A stretch of 64,000 bases of DNA from Dryocola boscaweniae (GCF_025215095.1 NZ_JALHAP010000070.1:61903-125902); one strand, 5' to 3'. Positions 1-10,034 are shown, numbered from the stretch's first letter. A program made the numbers and translations. Notes: generated by a model from the letters alone, not told the origin.

Positions 1-699
1 TACGGCCTGCACTGGGATGGCGAAGTTCTGTGGCAATCTGAACGACATGAGGCCTACCGGGAAGCGCTGAACTGGCTTCGCCAGCAGGATTTAAGTTATT
101 ACTGCACCTGTACCCGCAGTCGCATTCAGCAGATCGGCGGTTTCTACGATGGGCACTGCCGGACGTTAAACCATGGGCCAGAAAATGCGGCGATGCGGCT
201 GGCGCAGCAGCATCCGGTATTAAGTTTTGAAGACCGTCTGCGCGGCAAGCTGGTAGCCGATGAACAACTTGCGCGGGAAGACTTTATTATCCATCGTCGA
301 GATGGCCTGTTTGCTTATAACCTGGCCGTAGTCGTTGATGATAATTACCAGGGCGTGACGGAGATCGTACGCGGCGCCGATTTAATCGAACCTACCGTGC
401 GACAAATTTCGCTGTACCGGCAATTTGGCTGGCGGGTACCGCAATACGTTCATCTGCCTTTAGCGCTAAACGATCGGGGCAATAAATTATCCAAGCAAAA
501 CCATGCCCCCGCCCTGCCGCAGGGCGATCCACGTCCGGTTCTGGTTGCCGCTTTAACATTCTTAAACCAGCCGGTTATCGCCCACTGGCAGGACTTCACG
601 CTTGAAGGTCTGCTAAGCGAAGCGGTGGAAAATTGGGCGCTGGCAGACATTCCGCTAAATGCAGCCATGAATACGGCATTCTCAAATGCCCCACACTGA
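1..699 (+). CDS. gluQ: Glutamyl-Q tRNA(Asp) synthetase, 5' truncated by the window
   Basis: An open frame runs from base 1 to a TGA at 697-699, leaving 232 residues of a family usually near 300 aa, so the N-terminal part with the HIGH motif lies outside the window. The visible part carries the zinc site of the family (CTC, then a Tyr and a Cys in FYDGHC, residues about 37-59) and the KMSKS-like loop KLSKQNHA. GluQ is a paralogue of the GluRS catalytic core that attaches glutamate to queuosine at the wobble position of tRNA(Asp); it lacks an anticodon-binding domain, which fits the short C-terminus here. It lies just upstream of pcnB in the same direction, as in E. coli. The identification is firm. 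Confidence 0.95.
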   Translation, partial: YGLHWDGEVLWQSERHEAYREALNWLRQQDLSYYCTCTRSRIQQIGGFYDGHCRTLNHGPENAAMRLAQQHPVLSFEDRLRGKLVADEQLAREDFIIHRRDGLFAYNLAVVVDDNYQGVTEIVRGADLIEPTVRQISLYRQFGWRVPQYVHLPLALNDRGNKLSKQNHAPALPQGDPRPVLVAALTFLNQPVIAHWQDFTLEGLLSEAVENWALADIPLNAAMNTAFSNAPH

Positions 700-755
700 G
701 CTATGATTAGCCGCTGTTTTTTTTGTCCCTATGATTGACACTGCCGAGGTGGACC

Positions 756-2153
756 ATTTTTACCCGAGTCGCTAATTTTTGCCGCAAGGTGCTTAACCGC
801 GATGATGTCGTGGCTGAGGAGAATGAAGATCTCCCGCAAATCACGGTCATTCCGCGTGACCAGCACGCTATCTCCCGCAAAGATATCAGTGAAAATGCCC
901 TCAAGGTGCTCTATCGTCTGAATAAAGCAGGCTACGAGGCATACCTTGTTGGCGGCGGCGTCCGTGACCTTCTGCTTGGCAAAAAACCGAAAGATTTTGA
1001 CGTGACAACCAGCGCCACGCCGGATCAGGTGCGTAAACTCTTCCGCAACTGCCGCCTGGTAGGCCGTCGTTTCCGCCTGGCTCATGTCATGTTTGGGCCG
1101 GAAATCATCGAAGTCGCCACCTTCCGCGGTCACCACGAAGAGCAAAAAGCCGATCGTCAGACCTCGCAAACCGGTCAAAACGGCATGCTGCTGCGCGATA
1201 ACATCTTCGGTTCCATCGAAGAAGACGCCCAGCGCCGCGACTTCACCATCAACAGCCTCTATTACAGCGTGGCGGATTTTTCGGTCCGCGATTACGTCGG
1301 CGGCCTGCGCGATTTGCGCAACGGCGTGATTCGTCTGATTGGCGATCCGGAAACGCGCTACCGTGAAGACCCGGTGCGTATGCTGCGGGCGGTCCGCTTT
1401 GCAGCCAAGCTGAATATGACTATCAGCCCGGAAACCGGCGACCCCATTCCGCGCCTCGCTACGCTGATTAACGACGTGCCGCCTGCGCGCCTGTTCGAAG
1501 AGTCCCTGAAGCTGCTTCAGGCGGGCCACGGCTACGCCACCTACGAACTGCTGCGCGAATATCAGCTATTCCAGCCGCTATTCCCGATTATCACCCGGTA
1601 CTTTACCGAACAGGGCGACAGCCCGATGGAGCACATGATTGCTCAAGTGCTGAAGAACACCGATAACCGCATTCAGAATGATATGCGCGTTAATCCGGCG
1701 TTCCTGTTCTCCGCCATGTTCTGGTATCCACAGCTTGAGATGGCACAGAAACTCACCCAGGAAAGCGGCCTCGCTTATATGGACGCGTTCGCCCTGGCGA
1801 TGAACGAAGTGCTGGATGAAGCCTGCCGTGCGCTGGCGATTCCGAAACGCATTACTACGCTTGTACGCGATATCTGGAGCCTGCAACTGCGTCTGTCGCG
1901 TCGTCAGGGAAAACGCGCCTGGAAGCTGATGGAGCACCCTAAATTCCGTGCCGCGTACGATCTGCTGGCCTTACGCGCCGAAGTGGAAAACAACCAGGAG
2001 CTGCTGCGCCTGACCAAATGGTGGGGCGAGTTCCAGGTAGCCGCGCCGCCGGCCCAGAAAGATATGCTCAATGATTTGGGTGATGAACCCGCAGCGCGTC
2101 GTCGCCACCGCCGTCCGCGCAAACGTGCGCCGCGCAGCGGAGGAGCTGCATGA
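756..2153 (+). CDS. pcnB: Poly(A) polymerase I, predicted AUU start
   Basis: PcnB adds poly(A) tails to RNA 3' ends, promoting decay and controlling plasmid copy number through antisense RNAs. Seen: the nucleotidyltransferase signature [10 protein letters not shown], the catalytic Asp pair in DFDVTT, the [17 protein letters not shown] block, and a very basic C-terminus ([13 protein letters not shown]). I place the start at ATT 756, giving 465 aa and an N-terminus reading (M)[12 protein letters not shown] as in E. coli. A Shine-Dalgarno GAGGTGG at 746-752 is well placed for it. No in-frame ATG gives that product; a TTG at 735 would add seven unconserved residues and has no ribosome site. E. 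coli pcnB is one of the few chromosomal genes known to start at AUU. The stop overlaps folK by 4 bases. Confidence 0.93.
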   Translation: MFTRVANFCRKVLNRDDVVAEENEDLPQITVIPRDQHAISRKDISENALKVLYRLNKAGYEAYLVGGGVRDLLLGKKPKDFDVTTSATPDQVRKLFRNCRLVGRRFRLAHVMFGPEIIEVATFRGHHEEQKADRQTSQTGQNGMLLRDNIFGSIEEDAQRRDFTINSLYYSVADFSVRDYVGGLRDLRNGVIRLIGDPETRYREDPVRMLRAVRFAAKLNMTISPETGDPIPRLATLINDVPPARLFEESLKLLQAGHGYATYELLREYQLFQPLFPIITRYFTEQGDSPMEHMIAQVLKNTDNRIQNDMRVNPAFLFSAMFWYPQLEMAQKLTQESGLAYMDAFALAMNEVLDEACRALAIPKRITTLVRDIWSLQLRLSRRQGKRAWKLMEHPKFRAAYDLLALRAEVENNQELLRLTKWWGEFQVAAPPAQKDMLNDLGDEPAARRRHRRPRKRAPRSGGAA

Positions 2154-2629
2154 CGCTGGCGTATATCGCGCTGGGCAGCAATCAGGCGTCACCGCTGGAG
2201 CAGGTAGCCTCAGCGCTTAACGCCATAGCGGCCATTCCGCAAAGTCGGGTGGTCGCCACGTCTTCTTTTTATCGCACTCCCCCGCTCGGCCCGCAGGATC
2301 AGCCGGATTACCTGAATGCCGCAGTGGCGCTGGAAACAGACCTGTCCCCTGAAGCACTGCTTGACCATACTCAGCGCATTGAGCTTGAGCAAGGCCGCGT
2401 GCGCAAAGCAGAGCGTTGGGGGCCGCGCACGCTTGATCTCGACATCATGCTGTTTGGCGACTTAATTCTTTCCACTCCGCGCCTGACCGTGCCTCATTAC
2501 GATATGAAAAACCGGGCATTTATGCTGGTGCCGCTGGTGGAAATCGCGCCCGAATGCGCCTTCCCGGATGGTCTGCGCGTCGCCGATGCGCTGGAAAAGC
2601 TTTCCCGCGCGGGCATTACTTACTGGTAA
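2150..2629 (+). CDS. folK: HPPK, 6-hydroxymethyl-7,8-dihydropterin pyrophosphokinase
   Basis: FolK transfers pyrophosphate from ATP to 6-hydroxymethyl-dihydropterin, the step before dihydropteroate synthase in folate synthesis. The 159 aa length equals the E. coli enzyme. Seen: the N-terminal [11 protein letters not shown], the loop residues in [18 protein letters not shown], and the HPPK signature [15 protein letters not shown] with its metal-binding Asp pair. The ATG lies inside the end of pcnB (ATGA overlap), which suggests translational coupling. Downstream comes panB after a 70-base gap; E. coli K-12 has a fimbrial gene cluster at this point. Confidence 0.97.
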   Translation: MTLAYIALGSNQASPLEQVASALNAIAAIPQSRVVATSSFYRTPPLGPQDQPDYLNAAVALETDLSPEALLDHTQRIELEQGRVRKAERWGPRTLDLDIMLFGDLILSTPRLTVPHYDMKNRAFMLVPLVEIAPECAFPDGLRVADALEKLSRAGITYW

Positions 2630-2699
2630 CGCCGAACCCATTCCTTTGTTAAAGTAGCCATCAATTACACTCCCTCACTATTCCAATCCAGGGACTGCC

Positions 2700-3494
2700 A
2701 TGAAACCAACCACAATGTCTCAGTTGCGCCAATGGAAACAGGCTCAACGTAAATTCGCCACCATCACCGCGTATGACTTCAGCTTCGCCAAACTGTTTGC
2801 CGAAGAAGGTGTCGGTGTGATGCTGGTCGGTGATTCATTAGGGATGACCGTTCAGGGGCATGACTCCACGCTGCCGGTAACCGTAGATGATATCGCTTAC
2901 CACACGCGTGCGGTTCGCCGCGGCGCACCAAATTGCCTGCTGCTTGCAGACCTTCCGTTCATGGCGTATGCCACCCCCGATCAGGCTTTTGCCAACTCGG
3001 CAGAGGTGATGCGCGCCGGGGCGAATATGGTGAAAATCGAAGGCGGCCGCTGGCTGGTTGAAACCGTCAAAATGCTTACCGAGCGCGCCGTACCCGTTTG
3101 CGGCCACCTGGGTTTAACGCCGCAGTCCGTGAACATCTTCGGCGGCTACAAAGTTCAGGGGCGCGACGAAGCGGCCGCACAAACATTGTTTGACGATGCC
3201 GTAGCGCTCGAAGCCGCTGGTATTCAACTATTAGTGCTGGAGTGCGTGCCGGTTACGCTTGCTAAACGCATTACCGAGGCGCTGAGCATTCCGGTGATTG
3301 GCATCGGGGCGGGCAACGTAACTGACGGCCAGATTCTGGTGATGCACGATGCCTTCGGTATTACCGGCGGACATATCCCGAAATTTGCGAAAAACTTCCT
3401 GGCCCAGGCAGGCGACATGCGCGCTGCCGTGCGCCAGTACGCTGCTGAAGTTGAGTCCGGTGCCTATCCGGGCGAAGAACACAGTTTCCACTGA
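2700..3494 (+). CDS. panB: 3-methyl-2-oxobutanoate hydroxymethyltransferase
   Basis: PanB makes ketopantoate from 2-oxoisovalerate using methylene-tetrahydrofolate, the first committed step to pantothenate and CoA. At 264 aa it has the full family length. Seen: the metal-site segment [15 protein letters not shown] near residues 43-57, VKIEGG, the LTPQSVN segment, VLECVP and GIGAGN. The ATG at 2700 follows CAGGGACTGCC, an acceptable ribosome site. It is the first gene of panBCD; panC starts 13 bases after the stop. Its folate cofactor need gives a loose link to folK upstream. Confidence 0.97.
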   Translation: MKPTTMSQLRQWKQAQRKFATITAYDFSFAKLFAEEGVGVMLVGDSLGMTVQGHDSTLPVTVDDIAYHTRAVRRGAPNCLLLADLPFMAYATPDQAFANSAEVMRAGANMVKIEGGRWLVETVKMLTERAVPVCGHLGLTPQSVNIFGGYKVQGRDEAAAQTLFDDAVALEAAGIQLLVLECVPVTLAKRITEALSIPVIGIGAGNVTDGQILVMHDAFGITGGHIPKFAKNFLAQAGDMRAAVRQYAAEVESGAYPGEEHSFH

Positions 3495-3507
3495 CAGGAG
3501 AAAAGTT

Positions 3508-4362
3508 GTGTTGATTATCGAAACGTTACCGCAGCTCCGCCTGCAAATTCGCCGCTGGCGCCAGGAAGGTAAACGCATTGCCCTGGTGCCGACCATGGGC
3601 AATTTGCACGACGGGCATATGACGCTGGTCGAAGAAGCGAAAGCCGCGGCCGATGTCGTGGTGGTGAGCATTTTTGTCAACCCGATGCAGTTCGACCGCC
3701 CGGACGATCTGGCTCGTTATCCGCGCACTTTGCAGGAAGACTGCGAGAAACTGAATCGCCGTAAAGTCGATTTGGTGTTCGCTCCTGCCCCGTCCGATAT
3801 CTACCCGAAAGGGCTGGATACGCAAACTTTTGTCGATGTACCGGGGATTTCTACCATCCTTGAAGGCGCGAGCCGTCCGGGACATTTCCGCGGCGTATCC
3901 ACTATCGTCAGCAAGCTGTTTAATCTGGTTCAGCCCGATGTCGCCTGCTTTGGCGAGAAGGACTACCAGCAACTGGCGCTTATTCGCAAAATGGTTGCCG
4001 ATATGGGCTACGACATTGAGATAATCGGCGTGCCGACGGTGCGTGCAAAAGATGGCCTGGCGCTGAGTTCCCGCAATGGTTATCTGGGCGCCGATCAGCG
4101 CAAAATCGCCCCGGGCCTGTCCAAAGTGATGAATTCGCTGGCCGATAAACTGCGCGCGGGTGAACGCGATACGGAAGAAATGCTGGCGCTTGCGGCAGCC
4201 GAGCTGAATGAAAAAGGCTTCCGCTCTGACGACCTGCAAATTCGTGATGCGGACACGCTTCTGGAGCTGAGCGCCCAAAGCAAACGCGCGGTGATTCTGA
4301 TGGCCGCATGGCTTGGCCAGGCGCGTCTGATTGATAACATTCAGGTTGATTTAGCGCAGTAG
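3508..4362 (+). CDS. panC: Pantoate-beta-alanine ligase
   Basis: PanC condenses pantoate with beta-alanine using ATP through a pantoyl-adenylate. Seen: the nucleotidyltransferase motif [20 protein letters not shown], the [14 protein letters not shown] block and the KMSKS-like [11 protein letters not shown] use the GTG at 3508, which follows AGGAG at 3496-3500 and gives 284 aa beginning (M)LIIETLP, matching the family N-terminus. The frame stays open back to 3349, but that stretch overlaps panB and is not conserved in the family. Panl synthesis continues with panD, 94 bases downstream. Confidence 0.96.
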   Translation: MLIIETLPQLRLQIRRWRQEGKRIALVPTMGNLHDGHMTLVEEAKAAADVVVVSIFVNPMQFDRPDDLARYPRTLQEDCEKLNRRKVDLVFAPAPSDIYPKGLDTQTFVDVPGISTILEGASRPGHFRGVSTIVSKLFNLVQPDVACFGEKDYQQLALIRKMVADMGYDIEIIGVPTVRAKDGLALSSRNGYLGADQRKIAPGLSKVMNSLADKLRAGERDTEEMLALAAAELNEKGFRSDDLQIRDADTLLELSAQSKRAVILMAAWLGQARLIDNIQVDLAQ

Positions 4363-4456
4363 ACAGCCCCTTTAAAACGGGCAATACTGCGCCAATATAT
4401 TCATGAGATCGATGAAACTCGATCCGGTTTAAACCCAGACACAAAGGTTTAATTTT

Positions 4457-4837
4457 ATGATTCGCACCATGCTGCAAGGCAAGTTACACCGCGTGAAAGT
4501 GACCCAGGCGGACTTGCACTACGAAGGCTCCTGCGCCATCGATCAGGACTTCCTGGAGGCGGCAGGCATTCTGGAATATGAAGCCATCGACATTTACAAC
4601 GTGACCAACGGCAAGCGTTTCTCAACTTACGCTATCGCCGGCGAGCGCGGTTCTAAAATTATCTCCGTCAACGGTGCGGCTGCGCACTGCGCCGACGTGG
4701 GCGACATTCTGATTATCGCCTCCTACGTGACGATGCCGGACGAGCAGGCCCGTAGCTGGCAGCCGAAAGTCGCCTATTTTGACGGCGATAATGAGATGAA
4801 GCGTCTGGCGAAAGCCGTGCCGGTTCAGGTGGCTTAA
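4457..4837 (+). CDS. panD: Aspartate 1-decarboxylase proenzyme
   Basis: PanD decarboxylates aspartate to beta-alanine, the second substrate of PanC. It is made as a 126 aa proenzyme that cleaves itself between Gly24 and Ser25 to form the pyruvoyl group; the site is visible as HYEGSCAID. The conserved [13 protein letters not shown] segment is intact. In E. coli K-12 the unrelated yadD lies between panC and panD; here there are only 94 bases with no gene. An intrinsic terminator follows directly and faces the convergent yadE. Confidence 0.97.
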   Translation: MIRTMLQGKLHRVKVTQADLHYEGSCAIDQDFLEAAGILEYEAIDIYNVTNGKRFSTYAIAGERGSKIISVNGAAAHCADVGDILIIASYVTMPDEQARSWQPKVAYFDGDNEMKRLAKAVPVQVA

Positions 4838-4850
4838 TCAGCTAAATAAA

Positions 4851-4877
4851 AAATACCCGCAGATGCGGGTATTTTTT
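4851..4877. terminator. Bidirectional terminator between panD and yadE
   Basis: The arms AAATACCCGC (4851-4860) and GCGGGTATTT (4865-4874) surround an AGAT loop. The T run extends to 4877 on the plus strand and A residues precede the stem, so the structure can end both panD and the convergent yadE transcript. Confidence 0.88.
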
Positions 4878-4881
4878 TACC

Positions 4882-6132
4882 TCAGGACTCCGGCTGGTTC
4901 GTTATCAGCCTCGACATCGTTTCCAACGAATCCGTACGTAAGATATAAAGCCGTTTTAGCAAAAACGGATTATCCCCCGGCTTCACCTTTCCTCTGACCG
5001 TTGTCACCGCCATATGGAATCCCGCGTCATTCGCCGCCTTTACCGCTTTGTCGTCATAGCCGCCGAATGGATATGACAGGTACAGCACGTGCGGATTAAA
5101 CTGCGCCAGCGCACGCCTGGAATGTTCAAAATCGAACAGAACGTTGTGGTAGCTGCGGCTTAGCAAGATTGGGCGACGGTAGCCGTCAATGCGGTGCAGG
5201 AAGTGGGTATGGGACTGCACGTCAAATACATCCTGGCTGGCCTGCAGCTCCGAAAGGCTCATAAACTGCAATGCTTTCGGATTCCACTGCTGCGGATGGC
5301 GCTTAATGCGTGACGAGATAATAAACGAGGTGGCTTTAAAGCCATACTTTTTGAGAATCGGATAAGCGTAGCGATAAACCGATTTCAGGCCGTCATCAAA
5401 CGTAATAACCACCGAACGCGCAGGCAGATTCATGCGATTGCGCACATAGCCTTCGAGCTGATACATAGACAGCGTGGTGTAACCCCTGTCGCGCAGCCAG
5501 GTCATCTGGTTGCTGAAGGCCACCACGGAAGTGGTTGTTGAGGTATGACGGAAACGCGTGTTTTCTTCATCCCGCAGGATGTGATGGTAAGTCAGCACCG
5601 GAATGCCGTTATCCTGCTGCGCATCCAGGCTGCTCACATAGCCCAGACGGTTGCCGATGCGGATCTGAAACCAGGTCTGGTTCAGGCGGTCTTTCAGGCG
5701 AGCAATAACGGGATAACGCAGGTTTTCTGCAAGCGTGCCAAAAGGCGCGCTGCCGCTGCTCGGGGCGTTATACACCTGCACATCGCGAAAGGTGACAAGG
5801 TTCTGATTGCTCAACGGCTTGTTTAAATCGCCCAGGCGGTCTTCGACACGCTGTTTACCCGCCACCGGGCCGAGATGCGCTTTGTCGATAAAACCGGTGC
5901 CAAAACCAAAACGAAATTCGTAGTAGTCCGCGGCCGTCGGCACCACGGCAAGGATTTGCCCTTCCTGCACCGTACCAACCGAAATGACTTTATCCCCCAC
6001 CTGCGCCCAGATATCGGCATCCTCAGTGGTTTGCATATACTGCGCGGGGATTGCATGGCTGCTGAGCAGGCTGGCGCCAGCGTAACCTGCGCAACACAGC
6101 GCCAGCAGGCAGAAAATAAAGCGAGTTAACAT
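4882..6132 (-). CDS. yadE: Putative secreted polysaccharide deacetylase YadE
   Basis: The C-terminal half is a NodB-type carbohydrate esterase 4 domain: motif 1 [10 protein letters not shown], motif 2 QSHTHFLH with the metal-binding His pair, and motif 3 [11 protein letters not shown]. The N-terminal half has SH3-like repeats ([10 protein letters not shown]..., VQVYNAP...). The substrate is not established in this family. I prefer the ATG at 6132 (416 aa), which begins a signal peptide [20 protein letters not shown]; a TTG at 6153 would add seven residues ahead of it. Neither start has a strong ribosome site. The product should be exported to the periplasm. yadI lies upstream on the same strand, as in E. 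coli. Confidence 0.88.
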   Translation of the reverse strand: MLTRFIFCLLALCCAGYAGASLLSSHAIPAQYMQTTEDADIWAQVGDKVISVGTVQEGQILAVVPTAADYYEFRFGFGTGFIDKAHLGPVAGKQRVEDRLGDLNKPLSNQNLVTFRDVQVYNAPSSGSAPFGTLAENLRYPVIARLKDRLNQTWFQIRIGNRLGYVSSLDAQQDNGIPVLTYHHILRDEENTRFRHTSTTTSVVAFSNQMTWLRDRGYTTLSMYQLEGYVRNRMNLPARSVVITFDDGLKSVYRYAYPILKKYGFKATSFIISSRIKRHPQQWNPKALQFMSLSELQASQDVFDVQSHTHFLHRIDGYRRPILLSRSYHNVLFDFEHSRRALAQFNPHVLYLSYPFGGYDDKAVKAANDAGFHMAVTTVRGKVKPGDNPFLLKRLYILRTDSLETMSRLITNQPES

Positions 6133-6209
6133 AAAGGGTTTGTTTTTGCACAACGACGGGAAGGAAGCGCTTATTCTAGCAAAAAGCCGCCTGATACCAA
6201 TCTTTCAAA

Positions 6210-6641
6210 TCAATAATGATGCAGTAAAACAAAAGGCGGATTTTTCTGCTGCTGATGCCAGAGACTAGTAACGTCTTTTCCACCCTGCTCAACGATAAGC
6301 TGGCGGAAAGCATCGCTTGAGAGCGTCTCGCGGTGAGCACGCATAGCAAAAAGCAGCGGTAGCGTAACGCCGGAAATGACTTCGCAATGGGAGTGCTTAT
6401 GGCTTAACTGCGCGGCTGTGCGGTAGGGAGCCGCGCCCGTTTTATCAGTCAGAAAGATGACGCCGTCTCCGGAATCACATTTGTAGAGCGCATCGCACAG
6501 CATGCGGCTGAGCATATTGGTGCTGAGCCCTTGCCAGAAATTGACGGCATAGCACTGCGGCTGGGGGCCAAAGCGTTCTTCAATCACCTCCAGCATATCC
6601 TGTGCAAAATAGTCATGACCTGCGATCACCCATCCCAACAT
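6210..6641 (-). CDS. yadI: PTS EIIA-like protein, mannose family (YadI)
   Basis: At 143 aa this is a free-standing IIA domain of the mannose/fructose/sorbose PTS family. The phosphorylated His is expected at residue 9 in VIAGHDYFA, and the family features VIFLTDKTGAAPYRTA and EVISGVTLPLL are present. No EIIB, EIIC or EIID partner is encoded nearby, so the sugar, if any, is unknown; a regulatory or orphan role is possible. The neighbourhood (yadG-yadH upstream, yadE downstream) matches E. coli. Confidence 0.9.
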   Translation of the reverse strand: MLGWVIAGHDYFAQDMLEVIEERFGPQPQCYAVNFWQGLSTNMLSRMLCDALYKCDSGDGVIFLTDKTGAAPYRTAAQLSHKHSHCEVISGVTLPLLFAMRAHRETLSSDAFRQLIVEQGGKDVTSLWHQQQKNPPFVLLHHY

Positions 6642-6732
6642 ATCGCGTCTCCTGTGAGCGAAACGCTAGTGTGACAGAATGGATTTCAGGCGGTGTGACG
6701 TCAGTCAATCTCCGTTCGGAAAACGCTTAAGC

Positions 6733-6754
6733 GGCTTCCCCCGCGGGGGAAGCC
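6733..6754. terminator. Strong GC hairpin after yadH
   Basis: GGCTTCCCC (6733-6741) pairs with GGGGAAGCC (6746-6754) across a CGCG loop, 7 bases past the yadH stop. There is no clear U tract on either strand, so this may be a 3'-end stabilising or processing structure rather than a classical terminator. Confidence 0.55.
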
Positions 6755-6761
6755 TGAACGG

Positions 6762-7532
6762 TTAGCTACGCAGACCGCGACCACGCTGAATCAGATACCA
6801 GCACAGCAGATAAAACGCAGCGATAAAGGCTACCAGCACCACCACGGTGAAAAGTAACGGAACATCGCTAATGCCAAGGAAACCAAAGCGGAAGCCGCTT
6901 ATCATGTAGACAATGGGGTTCAGATGCGACAGCGCCCGCCAGAATGGGGGCAACAGAGTCAGCGAGTAAAACACGCCGCCCAGATAGGTCAACGGCGTCA
7001 GCACGAACGTTGGGATCAGGCTGATATCGTCAAACGTTTTGGCAAATACGGCGTTCAGTAATCCCGCAAGCGAGAATAAAACCGCGGTCAGGACCAGCGT
7101 TAATGCCACAAATAACCATGAGTGGACCTGGAACGGCACGAAGAACAGAGAAATCGCCGTCACCAGCACGCCAACGCACAGGCCGCGCGTCACGCCGCCG
7201 CCCACATAGCCGGCGATGATCACATGCGTAGGCACCGGGGCCACCAACAGCTCCTCGATGTTGCGCTGGAACTTCGCGCTGAAGAACGACGAGGCTACAT
7301 TCGCATAAGCGTTAGTGATAACCGCCATCATGATGAGACCCGGCACGATAAATTGCATATAGGTAAAGCCATGCATTTCGCCGATGCGTGAGCCAATCAG
7401 GTTGCCGAAGATAATAAAATAGAGCGTCATGGTGATGACGGGCGGCACCAGCGTCTGAATCCAGATACGGGTGAAGCGGTGGATCTCTTTGGTCCAGATA
7501 CTTTTTAACGCCACCCAGTAAAGATGCATCAT
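6762..7532 (-). CDS. yadH: ABC-2 type transport permease YadH
   Basis: This 256 aa inner-membrane protein has about six hydrophobic segments and the ABC-2 family layout, including the EELLVAPVPTHVIIAGYVGGG cytoplasmic region and the LTPLTYLGGVFYSLTLLP segment near the C-terminal third. It is the membrane half of an exporter whose ATPase is YadG. The ATG overlaps the yadG stop by 4 bases, so the two are translated together. The substrate is not known; the family resembles drug and polysaccharide exporters. Confidence 0.93.
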   Translation of the reverse strand: MMHLYWVALKSIWTKEIHRFTRIWIQTLVPPVITMTLYFIIFGNLIGSRIGEMHGFTYMQFIVPGLIMMAVITNAYANVASSFFSAKFQRNIEELLVAPVPTHVIIAGYVGGGVTRGLCVGVLVTAISLFFVPFQVHSWLFVALTLVLTAVLFSLAGLLNAVFAKTFDDISLIPTFVLTPLTYLGGVFYSLTLLPPFWRALSHLNPIVYMISGFRFGFLGISDVPLLFTVVVLVAFIAAFYLLCWYLIQRGRGLRS

Positions 7533-8452
7533 GCGTGGTCTCCTTTTTTGTTTACCAGCGTGACGAACAGCTCTTCCAGACGGTTGGCTTTGTTACGCAT
7601 ACTTAATACCTGAATTCCCTGCGCGCTGAGCTGGCTGAAAACGCTGTTGATGCCCTGCTCGCGCAGCACTTCCACTTCAAGCGTTGAGGTATCGACCAGA
7701 CGATATTGATAACCGTCGAGCTTCGGCAGCGGGCTTTTTGGCGCCAGATCGAGAATAAAGGTTTCAGACTTGAGCTTGGAAAGCAGCGATTTCATTGAGG
7801 TGTTTTCCACCAGTTCGCCGCTTTGAATAATGCCGATATTGCGGCAGAGCATTTCGGCTTCTTCCAGGTAGTGGGTGGTCAGAATAATGGTCGTGCCTTT
7901 GTCGTTCAGATCTTTTAAGAAGCCCCACATGGAACGACGAAGCTCAATATCGACGCCGGCGGTTGGCTCATCAAGAATCAACAGCTTAGGCTCATGCATC
8001 AACGCACGAGCGATCATCAAACGGCGCTTCATGCCGCCTGATAACATGCGCGCACGTTCGTTGCGTTTTTCCCAGAGATCGAGCTGTTTTAAGTACTTTT
8101 CGCTGCGAGCTATCGCTTCGCCGCGCTCAACGCCGTAATAGCCAGCCTGATGCACAACGATCTGTTGCACCGTCTCAAACGGGTTGAAGTTAAACTCCTG
8201 TGGTACCAGCCCAAGTTGACGTTTTGCATTCACCACGTCTTTTTGCAGGTCGTAACCAAACACGCGCACGCGGCCCGAGGTTTTATTTACCAGCGAGCTG
8301 ATGATACCGATGGTGGTGGATTTGCCCGCGCCGTTCGGGCCAAGCAAGGCGTAAAAATCCCCCGCCTCAACGCGAAGATCTATGCCGCGCAGCGCCTGTA
8401 CGCCGCCGGGATAGGTTTTCGTGAGCTTAGATAGTTCTAATGCAATGGTCAT
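7529..8452 (-). CDS. yadG: ABC transporter ATP-binding protein YadG
   Basis: This 307 aa ATPase has Walker A GPNGAGKST near residue 38, the signature LSGGMKRRLMIARAL, Walker B LLILDEPTAGVD and the switch His in LTTHYLEEAE. The C-terminal region after about residue 220 is the DrrA-like extension of exporters of this type. It pairs with YadH immediately downstream. It is transcribed divergently from can, with 108 bases between the starts. Confidence 0.93.
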   Translation of the reverse strand: MTIALELSKLTKTYPGGVQALRGIDLRVEAGDFYALLGPNGAGKSTTIGIISSLVNKTSGRVRVFGYDLQKDVVNAKRQLGLVPQEFNFNPFETVQQIVVHQAGYYGVERGEAIARSEKYLKQLDLWEKRNERARMLSGGMKRRLMIARALMHEPKLLILDEPTAGVDIELRRSMWGFLKDLNDKGTTIILTTHYLEEAEMLCRNIGIIQSGELVENTSMKSLLSKLKSETFILDLAPKSPLPKLDGYQYRLVDTSTLEVEVLREQGINSVFSQLSAQGIQVLSMRNKANRLEELFVTLVNKKGDHA

Positions 8453-8560
8453 TGTTTGGGGTTACCTTTCACGATGCAAATTTGTTAAGCAGTTTTAAAA
8501 TTTATCGAGTTGCCCTATATTACCTCAACGCACTTATTCGGTTACAGGTTGTTAACCTCC

Positions 8561-9241
8561 ATGAAAGATATAGATACCCTCATCAGCAATAACCAGGTCT
8601 GGTCGAAACTGATGGAGGATGAAGACCCGGGCTTTTTTGAACGCCTGGCTTTGGCTCAGAAACCCCGTTTTCTGTGGATTGGCTGCTCAGATAGCCGCGT
8701 ACCGGCTGAACGTCTGACCGGCCTTGAACCCGGCGAGCTGTTTGTTCACCGTAACGTGGCGAATCTGGTTATCCATACCGACTTAAACTGCCTTTCTGTC
8801 GTGCAATACGCGGTGGACGTCCTTGAAGTTGAACACATTATTATTTGTGGGCACTACGGATGCGGCGGCGTACAGGCGGCGGTTGAAAATCCGGATTTAG
8901 GACTTATCAACAACTGGCTGCTGCACATTCGCGATATCTGGTTCAAGCATAGCTCGCTGCTGGGAGAACTCCCGCAAGAACAACGCCTTGATACCTTATG
9001 TGAACTGAATGTTATGGAGCAGGTGTATAACCTGGGCCACTCAACGATTATGCAATCCGCCTGGAAACGCGGGCAGAAAGTCACTATTCACGGTTGGGCT
9101 TATGGTATCCACGATGGCCGCCTGCGCGATCTGGAAGTGACCGCAACCAGCCGCGAGTCGCTTGAGCAGGGTTACCGCAGCGGAATTTCAAACCTGAAGC
9201 TCTCTCACAGTAGCCATAAGAATAGATCGCCTTCCCAGTAA
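8561..9241 (+). CDS. can: Beta-class carbonic anhydrase
   Basis: Can interconverts CO2 and bicarbonate in the cytoplasm, supplying bicarbonate to carboxylases when air CO2 is low. The beta-class zinc ligands are visible in [12 protein letters not shown] (Cys, Asp) and [13 protein letters not shown] (His, Cys). I use ATG 8561 (226 aa, [11 protein letters not shown]), matching the E. coli N-terminus; the frame is open 17 codons further upstream without conservation. The C-terminus (NRSPSQ) is a few residues longer than in E. coli. A terminator follows 12 bases after the stop. Confidence 0.96.
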   Translation: MKDIDTLISNNQVWSKLMEDEDPGFFERLALAQKPRFLWIGCSDSRVPAERLTGLEPGELFVHRNVANLVIHTDLNCLSVVQYAVDVLEVEHIIICGHYGCGGVQAAVENPDLGLINNWLLHIRDIWFKHSSLLGELPQEQRLDTLCELNVMEQVYNLGHSTIMQSAWKRGQKVTIHGWAYGIHDGRLRDLEVTATSRESLEQGYRSGISNLKLSHSSHKNRSPSQ

Positions 9242-9253
9242 GGCAGATAGCAA

Positions 9254-9274
9254 AAAGGGCCTTAAAGGCCCTTT
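9254..9274. terminator. Hairpin terminator between can and hpt
   Basis: AAAGGGCC (9254-9261) pairs with GGCCCTTT (9267-9274) around TTAAA. The right arm ends in TTTCGTTT on the plus strand; an A/T-rich flank on the other side makes it plausible for the convergent hpt transcript as well. Confidence 0.75.
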
Positions 9275-9301
9275 CGTTTATCTGCGTCGTAGTTGGCTCA
9301 A

Positions 9302-9838
9302 CTATTCGTCCAGCAGCACCACTTTGCCGACGTACGGCAAATGGCGATAGCGCTGAGCATAATCAATACCGTAACCCACCACGAATTCGTCAGGGATGGA
9401 GAAGCCAACCCACTCAACGTTGACGTCTACTTCACGGCGTTCTGGTTTATCCAACAGCGTACAGATAGCCAGGGATTTTGGTTCGCGCAGGCGGAGGATT
9501 TCACGCACTTTGCTTAACGTGTTGCCGGAATCGATGATGTCTTCAACGATCAGCACGTCTTTGCCACGGATATCTTCGTCAAGATCCTTGAGGATTTTTA
9601 CATCTCGGGTCGTGGACATGCCGCTGCCGTAGCTGGAGGCGGTCATGAAATCGACTTCATGGGGCACCTGTACTTCGCGGCACAGGTCTGCCATGAACAT
9701 AAACGAGCCGCGCAGTAGCCCCACCAGCACCATATCGCTGCCGCTGTCACGATAATGTTCGCTTATCAGGCGGCCAAGTTCTGCGATACGGGCTTTGATT
9801 TCCGCTTCCGGGATCATCACTTCTACAGTATGTTTCAT
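9302..9838 (-). CDS. hpt: Hypoxanthine phosphoribosyltransferase
   Basis: Hpt salvages hypoxanthine (and guanine weakly) to IMP using PRPP. The PRPP-binding signature [13 protein letters not shown], the flexible-loop [10 protein letters not shown] and the base-binding region [19 protein letters not shown] are present. The ATG at 9838 gives 178 aa starting [11 protein letters not shown], the usual length. An in-frame ATG at 9850 (adding MVID) and a TTG further out have no better ribosome site. The gene is divergent from gcd across a region holding a perfect CRP site. Confidence 0.95.
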   Translation of the reverse strand: MKHTVEVMIPEAEIKARIAELGRLISEHYRDSGSDMVLVGLLRGSFMFMADLCREVQVPHEVDFMTASSYGSGMSTTRDVKILKDLDEDIRGKDVLIVEDIIDSGNTLSKVREILRLREPKSLAICTLLDKPERREVDVNVEWVGFSIPDEFVVGYGIDYAQRYRHLPYVGKVVLLDE

Positions 9839-9966
9839 ATCTATAACCATATGATTTAAAAACAAATCATTTAATGCTGGTTAACCTTTCGCCAGCACAA
9901 AATATTCAGGCCAGCAGTATAACAGCAAATCCCAATCGTATGCGCTTTCAGTAAAAAAGCCATTTA

Positions 9967-9982
9967 TGTGATGTAAGTCACA
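9967..9982. promoter_or_regulatory. Perfect-consensus CRP site between hpt and gcd
   Basis: TGTGATGTAAGTCACA matches the CRP consensus TGTGA-N6-TCACA at all ten conserved positions. It is centred 60 bases upstream of the gcd start and about 136 bases upstream of the hpt start. cAMP control of gcd is known in E. coli; assigning this site to gcd, hpt or both is inference. Confidence 0.8.
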
Positions 9983-10034
9983 CATGTTAATACCTATAAT
10001 TAATTGCTATCAAACTTTTAAGAGCGTGATAATT

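Noticed and set aside
735..755. TTG start for pcnB giving seven extra residues
   Set aside because: The extra residues are not conserved and the ribosome site lies inside them, pointing to ATT 756.
3349..3507. Longer panC N-terminus
   Set aside because: It overlaps panB by almost 150 bases, and GTG 3508 has a clear AGGAG and the family N-terminus.
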